From positions 10,859,563 through 10,923,562 of the forward strand of contig CM040755.1 of the NCBI GenBank assembly GCA_022829145.1: a DNA stretch of 64,000 nucleotides, given 5' to 3'. The position numbers and the translations under genes were made by a program. Source of the stretch: Albula goreensis (taxonomy: Eukaryota > Chordata > Actinopteri > Albuliformes > Albulidae). Below, in pieces: positions 1 through 11,498 of this stretch (position 1 is its first letter; every line of letters begins with the position of its first letter). The notes beneath the pieces are model-generated. The model was not told the DNA's origin. It ran no database searches and saw only the letters and a list, made by a program, of their open reading frames with translations.

Positions 1-2787
1 GAGACTAAACCATCACTTTCACTCTGATGCGCAGAATCTTACGCTTGAATACCAGCCTTTAAAATGATTTACATAGTCAATACTTTGTTAGATGTCATAC
101 GTGTGTATGTAATGTTTGTAACGTAATAAGTGTTAGCATTTACTGCAAATATTAAGGAAAAATTAAGCATCTGCTGTCAATGGTCTTACGAAGCTGGTCC
201 TTTTCAAAACCCACTGAACATTTTGAACTGCAGACTACAGCCACTCAAAACATGACACCAAAGCATCGCCAGTTTTCATGAATAGTCCCATTTGCATTAA
301 GGCTTAGTTTTAACTGCTGTTGTGTAGCCCCCTACTGTGTTTACAGCACTGCATTGGAAGGGGTCTGCAAGCCATTATTGCTTTTTATTTTATGGATCTC
401 GAGTGATGTTTGGTTTATTTTTTTTAATAGGCCCTAATAGTTAATTGTATTTTTATTTGATACAAATTTTCAGACAGCAAATGACAGGATATAGAGGTAT
501 GCCTTTAATTTGTTTTACTTTTAAAGGTGTCCTAGAATAACACTGACAAAAAAAACTGTGTTATTCGAATTGGTTCCTCAGTGACTGAGGAGGCAAACAT
601 ACTGACTGAGAAGGTGGGTAACTCCAATGTCTGAATTAATGTTATTTAGGCAAAAAGGGGGGTGTGCATCCCCATACGTTCGGTGGGTATACCCCAAATA
701 CTTGTGTATACCCTGAGCCACACCGCAGACTATGCTGCACTCTTATTTTCATTTTATTTAACTAGGTTAGCCTCATTGAGTTTTAAAACTCTCCTTTACG
801 ACAGAGACCTGGGCATGAGGGCAGCCGATGTACTCATTGCAGACAATGACAAATGTAAACACAATAACACCTGCTATCCTGTAAAAAAATCATGGTCAGC
901 TTTTTTACAAGTAGTTATCCGTCCAGCATGTGGTACAACAAGATGAAGAATACAAAATCTGTATGTATGTATTCTCTGTGGTCTGGTGGCCATAACAGGA
1001 AAAATCATGTTGGCGCAGACAGAAGGGCTTTCCTCTCCCCTGAAATGCTTGTTTTATTGTATTACAGTGGCTTCCAGTAGACCATCTCACACAGGCTGAT
1101 GGATGGTTTAAGGGAATTATTCAGATTTCATAGTCTGATCTTTTGGTAGCTTGCCAGGCCACCACTGAACAACCGGCAGTCATGTCCGTGGCACTGCAAT
1201 GTGCTGAAGAAACCAGGTGCAGTGCAAAGGTTTATATGCCGGCCCGTGTGAATGAATGGTTTGGATTATTTATTCATGTATTTATTTATGTATTTATTTA
1301 TACACATATTCCAAAAATACCAGCACTACCAATGCGATATATGTAGAGAAATTCACACTACATTTATACCCAGTGGGGAAGAAACTGTTTGGCAATTTGT
1401 CATCAGAACTTCATTTAAGTTTAATTACTTTTACTAGCCAGTGTTTTGTTGTGAAGATGTACTCTGTTGCTTTTAAACGGACCCTTTGCCCATGCACGCA
1501 GAGTCAGTGCGTTACAGAGGGGTCCTGCAGCACATTCCCGTTGGGCAGAGTGTTGGGTGGGTGAGAAGATGATTCATCCATTTCAGCCAGCATAGAGACA
1601 ATATGAGGATCCTGTGGGCTTGCAGTTCAGCTGGCAGCCATGGCTCCTGGAGGGGGTGAGAAAAAAACTACCGCTGCAATACGGCTTTCCCGTAAGGAAG
1701 GAGAGCCTCTCTGCCAAGTGTTTCTGTGTGGGTCTCACAACATGTTAGTAGCGGGTCACAGTTGAGCTGCACAGAATTTAAATGTTCCTGGGATTCTCCC
1801 ACATCCCAGATATAATCATGACCTTGGTGTTCATTTTCTTTAGGTTACAGCCTTTTCACATGATAATGGATTCTTACAGTAAATGTATGCTACAGGACGA
1901 ATACATTGTGATTGCTTTTCACAGAGGTAGTCAGGTTGAATCACTAAGAAGAGGTCCACCTACTATTTTGAGTGTACTTTAAAGACTAATTTACATCTAC
2001 TGCATAAAGTGATCGAAAAACAACCAACACCCTCATTATAGTGGAAAAAGAGAGGCTACTTCACTAACACCTACGCTGACCCTAACAGTATTGACTGTTA
2101 ATGCACTAATCTGCTAACTTGTTCCACAGTTAAATCTATTTTGCTTTAGCTCTGGCAAGCATAGAATTATTTTAATTTATTTACAAGAAAAGAAAAAATG
2201 TGTAAAAACTGTTAGTATCCTTGACAGTGAATATTTTTTTTATAAAACAGTCAAGCATATGAGATAACAGAGAGGGAATAATGAAAACTGGTCAACAGCA
2301 AAGATTAGTGTTGAATTAATAATAATGTTGTTTGCTTTTACTATAAACGGTATTGATACAGAATTAAGATATTATAGTTAATGTTTTATTTTAATGAGAT
2401 ATCCAATATTGTGATTCTGTGTCATTAAAATTGGTTTTGTGTTTAGAATTCAATAAATGTAAGTAAATCTCTGATCTGCTCATGGATAAATGCCCATGTG
2501 AGTACAGTGTGATATTGTCCATATATGTGGGCCAGGGATATGGGGTACATTGAACCCTGTTATGAGGTGCTGTTGGGGTGCGATCTCTGGTTTTAGACAG
2601 CCCATTCCCCCATCACCTGTGGTGTCTGATGATTTCATTATTGGCCTGAGAAAAGAGAAGAGACCTAATCTGAAACTCTCTTTCGATTCACCCTGTTTCA
2701 TTTTCACTTCATGCTCACTGACAAAAGATTGAAAAGACTCTTACATCACAAAGCAGGTAATGGTTTAGGCCTTTCAATTTCATTTAA

Positions 2788-2842
2788 GTGTGTGTGTGTG
2801 TGTCTGTCTGTCTGTGTGTGTGTATGGGTGTACGTGTGTGTA
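2788..2842 (+). repeat. Compound TG/TCTG microsatellite
   Basis: GT repeat interrupted by TCTG units and ending in an imperfect TG tract, in the downstream flank. Confidence 0.9.
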
Positions 2843-3122
2843 TAAGAAAAATGAGTCTGCTCTTGAAGAACTATGACACATTTTTTGAATGGTCAGGCAA
2901 GGTTAGCCCTGGCAAAACTTGTGCCACATTCATTTATTCACATTGATTTAAGAGCATTGCAAGGATTACCTCAGGCTATAAGACTCATCATTTGCATTGT
3001 GCCAAGCCTCCAAGGCCCTTCCCTGGCGTGTGGCGCATGAATCAGGGCTCTCTGGGGGCCGGCTGGGAGATTTCACGCGAACCGGGGTAGGGGTTAGCAG
3101 GTGTAGCGGCTGTTAAATTAGC

Positions 3123-3136
3123 GTTTCCATGGAAAC
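3123..3136. promoter_or_regulatory. RFX-type X-box
   Basis: GTTTCCATGGAAAC, a perfect palindrome matching the X-box consensus, in a locally GC-rich stretch of the downstream flank (about 3000-3190). Confidence 0.5.
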
Positions 3137-6100
3137 CGTTGAGCTGGGCCCCTCCGCCACACAACTTCACACATGGACCTAAAGTGGCTTTGACAATCAG
3201 ATCCCCTCTAACTGGCTCTCAACTAAAGAATTACCTCCCCAATCTCACTGTGTCTTGCAAGGCCTGAAATGGAGGTGGTGCGAAATGACACTGAAGTCTT
3301 TACAGATGGAGCAGAGTAACTATGTGCCTCGGTTCTGTCACATTTTTGGCACCACCATTCACTGCACCTATGCAAATGCAAAAACTTAATTTGAAACCGT
3401 AGATAGTATTGCATTACAAATTGCAATGGAGAACATTACTGTTCCTTATTGAAATGTTGAGGTTCCTGCTAACAGATAAAGGTTAAGCTAATGTTAGATT
3501 TAGTCACATATTGACAGTAAACAGAAACCCCATCTATTCTGCACTTTTTCGTTTTTCTTCCCTGGACTATTCAAAATTAACATAACTATTTTAGCTTTGT
3601 GTATATTATTTTAAACAATGTATAGGGTTTTCCCTATATTTTAAAGTTTACCTTAATTTTAAACAATTCTGAAATTAGGTGTGGATTGTAAAGTGTCTTG
3701 GTTCTTTTGAAAAATGGGATTAAACATTGTTTTGTCTTTTTAAATGTAGAAATTCAAAACACACTGTAATACTCACAGTCATTTGTTTGTAACAGTGAAT
3801 AGATGCAGTTTAAGCATGAATGAATGTTTAAGAGGTGGACAAATTAATGCAAACACCAAACAATATATGAATATTTATGAATGAATAATAGAGCAGAACA
3901 ATTTCAATTCTTTTTGTATAATGCTGTTATACAAGTTTTGCATGGTTTGTAGTGGGATATCATACAATTGTTCAGGAAGGACCACCTCCAGTTTTCTGAG
4001 AGATTAAGAAGATAGAAATATACCTGCATTCTGCATTAAAAAAATTCCAGTCCCATTCCTCTTCTTCATGCTACCATAAAACCACAGTGTTTATTGTAAC
4101 GTTATTGTCTCAGAATGTAGGAACATCTTGAGGAAACAATAATTGCAAATGTGCACCTGTAATGCATATTACCTGCTCATACACCAAGTAATGTATCATT
4201 GCTCATTGGCATTGCTTAACAAGGGGTTTCAGAATGGAGTTAAGTGATGTTAAATACTGACAGCCTTGTGAAACTCATGACACACATTTTTTCTTGAGAA
4301 TGGCTCACAGAGATGTTGTATTTTAATGCCTGAAGAATTCTTAGACGGTTTTTTGTGGTTTTTAGCAGTCTGTCCTTTTTGGTGAGCTTCTAATTACCAT
4401 TGTTCCTCTTTCTTAGTACAGCTTTTCCTTATCTGGCATATTCTATTATGGTTTTCAACACTGTTCACCATGACACATAATTTTGTATTGTACTGATTAT
4501 TTCTGACTGACATTTCTGACACACAGTTACTGACACACACTCTGGATACCAACTGATGGGCACCAGCTATTTTACCTCTTAAAAATCAGTTATATTTCTC
4601 ATGTTGCTTTAGGAACTTACATATTAAAGGGTTCTTTTTAAAATGCCTCTTATAATAAAAACATATTGGTATTGACATACTAAGTAATATTCCTTAATAT
4701 TTTCTCTGACCAGCTCCAGTTGGATCACTCATGAGGATATAAGCAATGCTATCTACTCTTTCAAATAGCTGGGGCCAAGTGGTGGACAGTTGTCTGTGCT
4801 CAATGTTTGCCTCTGTCTACACAGGGGAAATAATCTCCTCACCAGCTCAGCACTGCAGTGCTCCATGCATTCAGCTGGGAACTGGCTGGAAACCTGCCAT
4901 CTGAAAGTCCCCTTACTAAAATTATGATTAACTCTCCTAGCTAAAGACCAAGGTCCCCAGCAAGGGAAACAGATGGTCCCTTTATTCTCCAAAGGGGTGA
5001 CATCACCATCAGAAACAGACTTTCATGTTCCGTCTCACACTTCCGAACTCCGTCAATTGCGTAATGTGTGGCCTTGAGTCGCAGACAACGCAGGTAAATG
5101 GTTGTCTTTGAAGTGACGCTGAGTGAAGCTGTACCTCACATATTCAGTTCACTGCAACACATTAGTCGCTTGAGCCCTGTGAGCGTAATGGCTATGGGGA
5201 CTGGATATTTAAAAAAAAAAAAACCCACCAGCAGTTCACATGTTGTCCCACTGGAGCAGTGAACACTGCTGCCACCTGCAGGATGTTTTGTAAGGGTCAT
5301 TGATTGGCGGAGCTAACTCACCCAGGACAGAAGTTGGAAGGCCACCCTGTTGTTATGTGCAAAATCTAACCTGTATCCTGAATGAACACTACAATGTACC
5401 AAACCTGCCTGACACTATATGCCTACTGGAACACAACATAACCTGTCAGAAGCTTCACAGGAACCTAGCTGAGGCAACTAGGTGGGGACGGGAGGGGGGC
5501 AGCATTATGCAAGCAAAACACGATCAGTCATTATTCACATCATCTCTCAAAGGCGACACAAGGGCCATACCTATTTATAGCAGCAGGTGAGGAGAAATTT
5601 GATAAAAAAAAGCACCGGGGGACAAGAAGAAGCTCTGCCAACCTGATAGGCTGTGGAGCCATCACAAATGCTGAAGAAGAACTTTAAAATAACACGCCTG
5701 GAGGCAGTATGAAAAGGCCTCTCTCTGACATTCACAGTATCCTGGCAGCAGCTGGCTGCTAAAAAAGAGGTGATTATTCAAGCATTTGATGCATAAGTCT
5801 GACACACAAACAAATGGCATCCCAGCCAGTAAAACTGGATAAGTCTAAACTCTCCTTGCCTTGCTTCTGGATTCACTTTCACAGTGATCTGCTGTGATAG
5901 CTGGAAATTAGGTACAGTGGATGGTGATTGGCTGCTGTGTGCTGTGCTTTAAATGACCAGATTGCAATGTACAAAAGCCTAATCATTCCCAACAAGCTTG
6001 TTCAGCAAGAGGCAGATTTTTTTCCATTTCCAGCATAGTGGCACTGCTGTGTGGAAGAACACATCCTCTAATTCTGATGTTTGGGTAGACGTCAATCGAG

Positions 6101-8727
6101 CTACACATGGCTTGTTGCATGTGTTTGGAGTATTAAAAATTCAAAAGTGATACATTGTATTTCGCTGCTGAGTATTCAGTGTAGAATATTTGTCTTGTCA
6201 GATGGCAGTTGTTATCCAGAAGATAACAATAGCTACAATGTGTAGGTCAACTGTTAGGTGTTTAAAAGCTTTTCATTTGTATACAAAAGAGTGCCTTGGA
6301 TTTTATTTTTTCATATTTTTCCCTTTTCCAGACTAGAAAGCATCAGCTGTACTTGGTCTGGCTTTCAAATCTGTATAACAATTTTCCCTCCTTTTAACTT
6401 TCACCTTTAATTCTGCAGTACGCAAAAGTTTCATTGTCTCATTAATCAGCCCAGAGCTCATCGGCTTCCACTCAGTTTCATCAGAGATAAGAAAATTCAA
6501 TTTCACTAATGTTTCTTAAGTGAAAGGTCCTGGGGAAAAGATGACCTCTTGTGGCTGGTTTGAATGTTCCAACAAACATGGAAATGGACCCAAAGCAAGA
6601 AATAAGGTGATGGATCTCCATGGCATTCTAATATATACATGACAATGAACAGGTCTTCATGGACTAAATATCTTATATGTCTTAGGAATTAAAGTATGAG
6701 GTAATATGTGTATGTTTCTGTGCAATATTTCACCAATGATGGAAACTACACACTCAAGTTCAAAGAATATTGTACAAAGTATTAAAATACAATTTAACCT
6801 CACTACGAGTGCCTACCTTCGTAAATAAACTTCACAATACATGGGGAAAACCTCCACACCATGCAAACAAATTTGAATGCTGAATAATCACGGGTCACTT
6901 CTAATAATCCTTAAAACAGACATCCTGTATATGAAACAATTTGTATTTACATTGCCCATGGTAGCTTTGTGTAGCATCTCAGTGTAATTTATCCACAATT
7001 AGCTTTATATTAGCTTTAATGTGAACCATTAAGTATTAAACTGATTTTATGTAGTATCCAATCAGTGTGCAGATATGTTTCTCTTGATTCTGATTGGTGC
7101 AAACCATATTCAATATCCAGCACCTCGCCAATGTTTGTTGTGTTTAATCTCACACACAATACTTAATGCATGATTTGCCATGAGGAATAAAACGCAGAGG
7201 CGCTAACAGTAATGGCTACTTATATCTAAATCAGTCACATTTTTATTATGTATAGGTAGTGTTATCTTTTTTTTTTTTTTTTAGCGACAATTTGCATGTA
7301 ATGTTTCTGGAAAGTGCATATTGCTTTGTCCAATGTATGATTTAATCTAACATACTTTATTTGTGATTCTACAAAACATTTTATTCCCCATAAGTCATAT
7401 TATCTAGCTGTGAAATTGCATGTAATCACCTTGTAAATACTCTGCAAGGTTTTTTATGTGAGTGTAAATTGATTTGAGTACAGTGAACTTGGCGGAATGA
7501 CACTTCATTCCATCTAACTGCTCAGGTGGTGCATTTACGTTTTCTCTACAGAAAAATAAAACAGATCAGATATTCTCAGGGATGAATTTCAGCTATTTGT
7601 ATGTTTCAGATCTATGCACAAACAAGCAATAAAAAGGTGTATGGTTGCAAAATGGTACTCTACTTTATGCCAAAAGAAGAGCCATTGTATTGTGAAAATC
7701 AGGCCCACTTTGGATTAAGCAATCAGCTTTAAATAAAGCCATGAAGAGTAGTGTTTTGAATAGCTGTCCCATAATACAGATAATTGATAGTGTATGAGTG
7801 TTTGATGAATACATATACAAAAAGACAAAGATTTGCAGATGCAATTTTATATTTTGCTTCAAACTAACTCTACTTGACAGGAAACACATAGATAAGATCA
7901 ACAAGTGTTTTAGCGCTTGCACATGTAGACATGCATTTTGATGCTTAGCAATATTACAATACAAAAAGGTCTGCAACCACTTCCAAACAATATTATATGA
8001 ATAGTAAAATACATTTTCCATAAAAAAATACATCCCCTATTTATAAGCATTTTCACTTGTCATATATACAGACAATACAAAGAGCAAGGCCATGGGATGG
8101 TCAAGGCAAACAGTGGTAATAGCATAAGATGGCAAAAGATTTTCAAAGCTTTTGTGAAATGTGTGGTTGGCTTGGTTTCTATGCAGTCAGAGGTATGCAG
8201 TCCTATCTTCACATTGATCATGGTCTTAAAAGGCTGTTTATTTGAATAGTTAACATTCAGAACTCAAAACCTTGTGAAAGCTGAAGCTGAAGTTGTTTTT
8301 CTTTCCCCCAGTGTGTTGTTGGAGCAGAGAGCAGAGTGTCTCCATATTCGCACTCATCCCCACCCCTTCCCCCTCTGAGATTTTGATGGAACTTCTGGGT
8401 TTATAGTAATACATTTGTTCCATAATCTGTCTTTTTATTGAATTGCTTTTTTACCTCTGAAATAACATTTGGACAGATTGGAAGAAGATGTAAGAAACCT
8501 CAGCTGTTAAATATATAATTCATAAGCCAGTTGCACTTCTGTTTGAAAGGGGAACATGATTTGTTTAATCTCTTCCTGGTTTGGTTCAATTTCTGAATGC
8601 TACATAAAAACTGCCAAGGAGTTAAAGAGTTGCACTGATGAAAACAGGTACAGATCCAGGGTAAAATTTTCAGTGTAATGTAGACTAAGAAATCCAATGA
8701 CCTATTACTGTAGACTAGATTGTCTTC

Positions 8728-8818
8728 ACACGAAAACACACACACATACACAAACAAGCACACACACATGCACACACTCAGACACACACATGCAAGCACA
8801 CATGCTCACACATACACT
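8728..8818 (+). repeat. Imperfect CA-rich microsatellite
   Basis: About 90 bases of interrupted CA/CATG repeat. The open frames over it on both strands (cysteine/valine-rich or histidine/threonine-rich) are repeat artefacts. Confidence 0.9.
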
Positions 8819-10616
8819 ATATATGAGCATAAAAATAAACAGACACACAGTTTAATTTCTAAAGACGTTCCTTTTTCCTCTGGTCTTTCACGGGGTGCCT
8901 AATGTTACTTAACTATTAATCTCCACTCACTGATATTTACCACATCAGCCTGCCTTTCCATATTTAACAGTGCAGATTATATTCTTATATATTCTTACAG
9001 ATTAAGGTTCAGAGATCAACCAGGGAAATATCAGGTCCCCTTGCCTGGGATGGGAAAAACTAACCTTGATTCAGATACATTTAGTTCCTTACACAGACAC
9101 AACTAGGTGCTGTCTTTCTGTCTTTTTACATTTGGCAGGAGAACCTCTAACATATTTACATTTAGCCATTTATTTCACCAGCAAACACAAAAGAGGCATA
9201 TCAAAGGAGCTTCCACACGAAAACCATTTTGATTCCTTAATATGGTGGTTATTCTCAATAAACCAATACTGAACACTGAATAAATAAACTACGAGAGACC
9301 ATGACATACATTTTGAGTTCTACTCCTAAAATCAAAATGTTACAAAATCTGGTTTGGGTCAAAACAATAGGGTTTTTTAGTATATACTGTATGTATGTAG
9401 TTTTCATGGTTTGCCGGATAGTGTAGTTAGCTTAGCTACACTCTCTACAGTTCTCCATTGAACCTAATTCTGAGGGTTATGTCAATAGTCCCTTATATAA
9501 ATTGATATACAGCCAGACAAAGGAAGAACCTTTCAAGGTGCTTGAAAGAAGTTTCCTTTTAAGAGTGTATTAAAGATTATAGTTAACAACCTAATGATCA
9601 CAACCTAAACAATGGATAGGGGCATAAAAGAAAATGAGTGGCCACTGCTAACAAATAAAAAGCTAACCAAAAATAAATGTCTCCTAAGATGTTACACTCA
9701 GCAGTTACTTCACTAAGTTACATTAGTATTTCACACTGTTTTGTGTAGTGATAATACCTTGTGCAATTAAAATGATTTCTATACAAATGATGTACTAGAA
9801 TGAGTCATACAAAACTATTGTAATGCTTATTAACCAATGGCCAAAACAGGATGTTAACAATCTCTTTTGTAATGAAAAAAATCTTCATGACTATAATCTT
9901 AAAATCAATACAGACAATTCATTTGAATAGTATTTCAGCACTAGTATTTTGTATGTAGTATTTTGTACCCATCACCAATTATTTCACGAGTATTAAACCT
10001 ACAGAATGTAAGGATATTTATGAACAAATCTGTTGGTACTGTTTTGATGTATATAATGGACATGTATTTCAGGTAAGTGGATAGTGACATTTTCCAGTTT
10101 TTTTTTAGTTAAAAATATGATCAGAATATACTATTCAAATGTCAAATTTGGTTTAGAGTATATTTACATGCCACTATTAAAACCTTCTCTATATACAAAA
10201 CTTTCTTGATACAGAAATAAACGCATATGCTGGCAAACTGTTTAACAGTTATGAAAAAAGATCATGTAAACATTACATCATCATTAATATTTACAAAAGA
10301 AAAAGGAGGTCCCTTCTTCACTTTTTGTGGAGAACAAATACGTTTTAGCCGTTTACAAATTACATATTTTGTTTGTTTAAAAATTTCTTGAAATACTAGT
10401 GTTGGCTTTTGGATAGATAGAAAAGAAAACAAGAAATAAGGATATATAAAAACAGGACACTATACTGTACTGAGCAGGGGCTTGAAGGCACTTTGCTATA
10501 TCAAAATATAGCTGCTTTTTTAAGAATAAGTGCAATACTGACATAATATGTAATCATATGGGTCTTATTTTGGCAAATGAAAGGTTAAAGAGGACAGTGA
10601 ATAGACACAGTGATGT

Positions 10617-10674
10617 GAAAACATTGGACTATATTGTACTACATTGTACTACTAGGAAAACATTGTACTATATG
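10617..10674 (+). repeat. Direct repeats of ACATTGTACTA type
   Basis: GAAAACATTG(G/T)ACTATAT occurs at 10617 and 10656 with one mismatch, and shorter TATTGTACTACATTGTACTA copies lie between. A small tandem duplication just downstream of the probable 3' UTR. Confidence 0.8.
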
Positions 10675-10944
10675 GGTAGATGAGATGGCATTAAATGTGT
10701 CCACCTTCTGCGTTCAATAAAGCATTCTTTAGGTCATTTGTGACAAATCACATTTGGAGTTCATCCTGAGAAATTTAAACTAAGGGGAAGGTGACTATAA
10801 ACTGGGCTTAAGATCCAAACAGTTTTAAAGATTATATTTTTGAGATGTTGGTTTTACGCCCAGTGTCACCCCAGTTTAATAGCGATTTGGATCTGTTTTT
10901 TTTACACCCAAAGTGCCTTTGTGCGGCTGTTTTTCTTTTTTTTT

Positions 10945-10960
10945 GCTGCTGCTGCTGCTG
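10945..10960 (+). repeat. (GCT)5 trinucleotide tract
   Basis: Five GCT units plus one base, following a T-rich run. Non-coding as far as I can tell. Confidence 0.9.
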
Positions 10961-11156
10961 TGTATCGGGTGTTCTCAGACCACGTGGCAGTCAAGCACCT
11001 CTTCAGCACACAAGATTTTCACCCACTCTCGCCCACTCCGAGTGTAGGCAAGCGCAGCTATTTATATTAAGGTTCTCATGAGGCCTTATTCCGGAAAATG
11101 TGTTACAAAATCAGCTCTGGCTTTCCTTTACTTTACAGAAGCAATAAAAAAATTGT

Positions 11157-11181
11157 AAAAAAAAAAAAAAAAAAAAAAAAA
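11157..11181 (+). repeat. A25 homopolymer
   Basis: 25 A residues, preceded nine bases earlier by AATAAA on the plus strand (11143-11148). On the creb3l1 strand it is a T25 run in the probable 3' UTR. Confidence 0.97.
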
Positions 11182-11461
11182 CATAACAATGATTTTTGGA
11201 GTTCTCCTTTGAATTTTCTGGGTGTTGGGAGTGATGCTGGTTTGGCACACCTTTCCTTCCCCTCTCTCCCTCTGGTCTTGATCTGTAGGTTGGCATGTGG
11301 ATGGTGGGAGAGAGGTGCTGGGGCAGGGGTGGGGTAGTGGCTTGTGGGGGGAGTTAGAGGCACATTTGGGAGGGGGGCACCGCGGCACTGGTGCTGGAGA
11401 CCTCTGCAAGATCAGGAGTCTGTGATAGGCTGCACTGTCTCGGCAGCTCCGCCCAGACAGG

Positions 11462-11498
11462 TTAGAAGTACTCTGCACCGCCATTAGGGTTCGCCTCT
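11462..11498 (-). CDS. creb3l1: creb3l1 exon 12 (last coding exon) and stop codon
   Basis: After a 284-base intron, the pyrimidine-rich acceptor CTACCTCCCACAG precedes 37 bases that, in the phase left by exon 11, complete an Arg and read [11 protein letters not shown] followed by TAA. The residues do not obviously match the mammalian C-terminus, so this exon rests on splice-signal quality, phase and position. If exon 11 were not spliced here, the frame would end within two codons, so little of the protein depends on this call. Confidence 0.58.

Larger units (their letters stand above)
1..10850. other. Downstream flank of creb3l1: no gene recognised
   Basis: AT-rich DNA with no open frame longer than 125 codons and no recognisable protein, tRNA or rRNA. 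It contains microsatellites (2788-2842, 8728-8818), A- and T-runs (5211-5223, 7267-7282), a TATTTAT-type AT-rich tract at about 1266-1308, a GC-richer patch at about 3000-3190 holding an X-box, and a 3836-4640 stretch that may be an old transposon. Non-coding RNAs or enhancers could be present and would not be visible by eye. Confidence 0.6.
10855..11461 (-). other. Probable 3' UTR of creb3l1
   Basis: Inferred 3' UTR after the TAA. No AATAAA is seen on the minus strand over this stretch. The best candidate signal is ATTAAA, at 10880-10875, which would put the cleavage site near 10850-10865 and give about 600 bases of UTR. It contains a T25 run (A25 on the plus strand) and a C-rich stretch at 11300-11380. 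The end is a guess. Confidence 0.3.

Noticed and set aside
8500-8902. Cysteine/valine-rich and histidine/threonine-rich open frames on both strands
   Set aside because: Translations of the CA-rich microsatellite.
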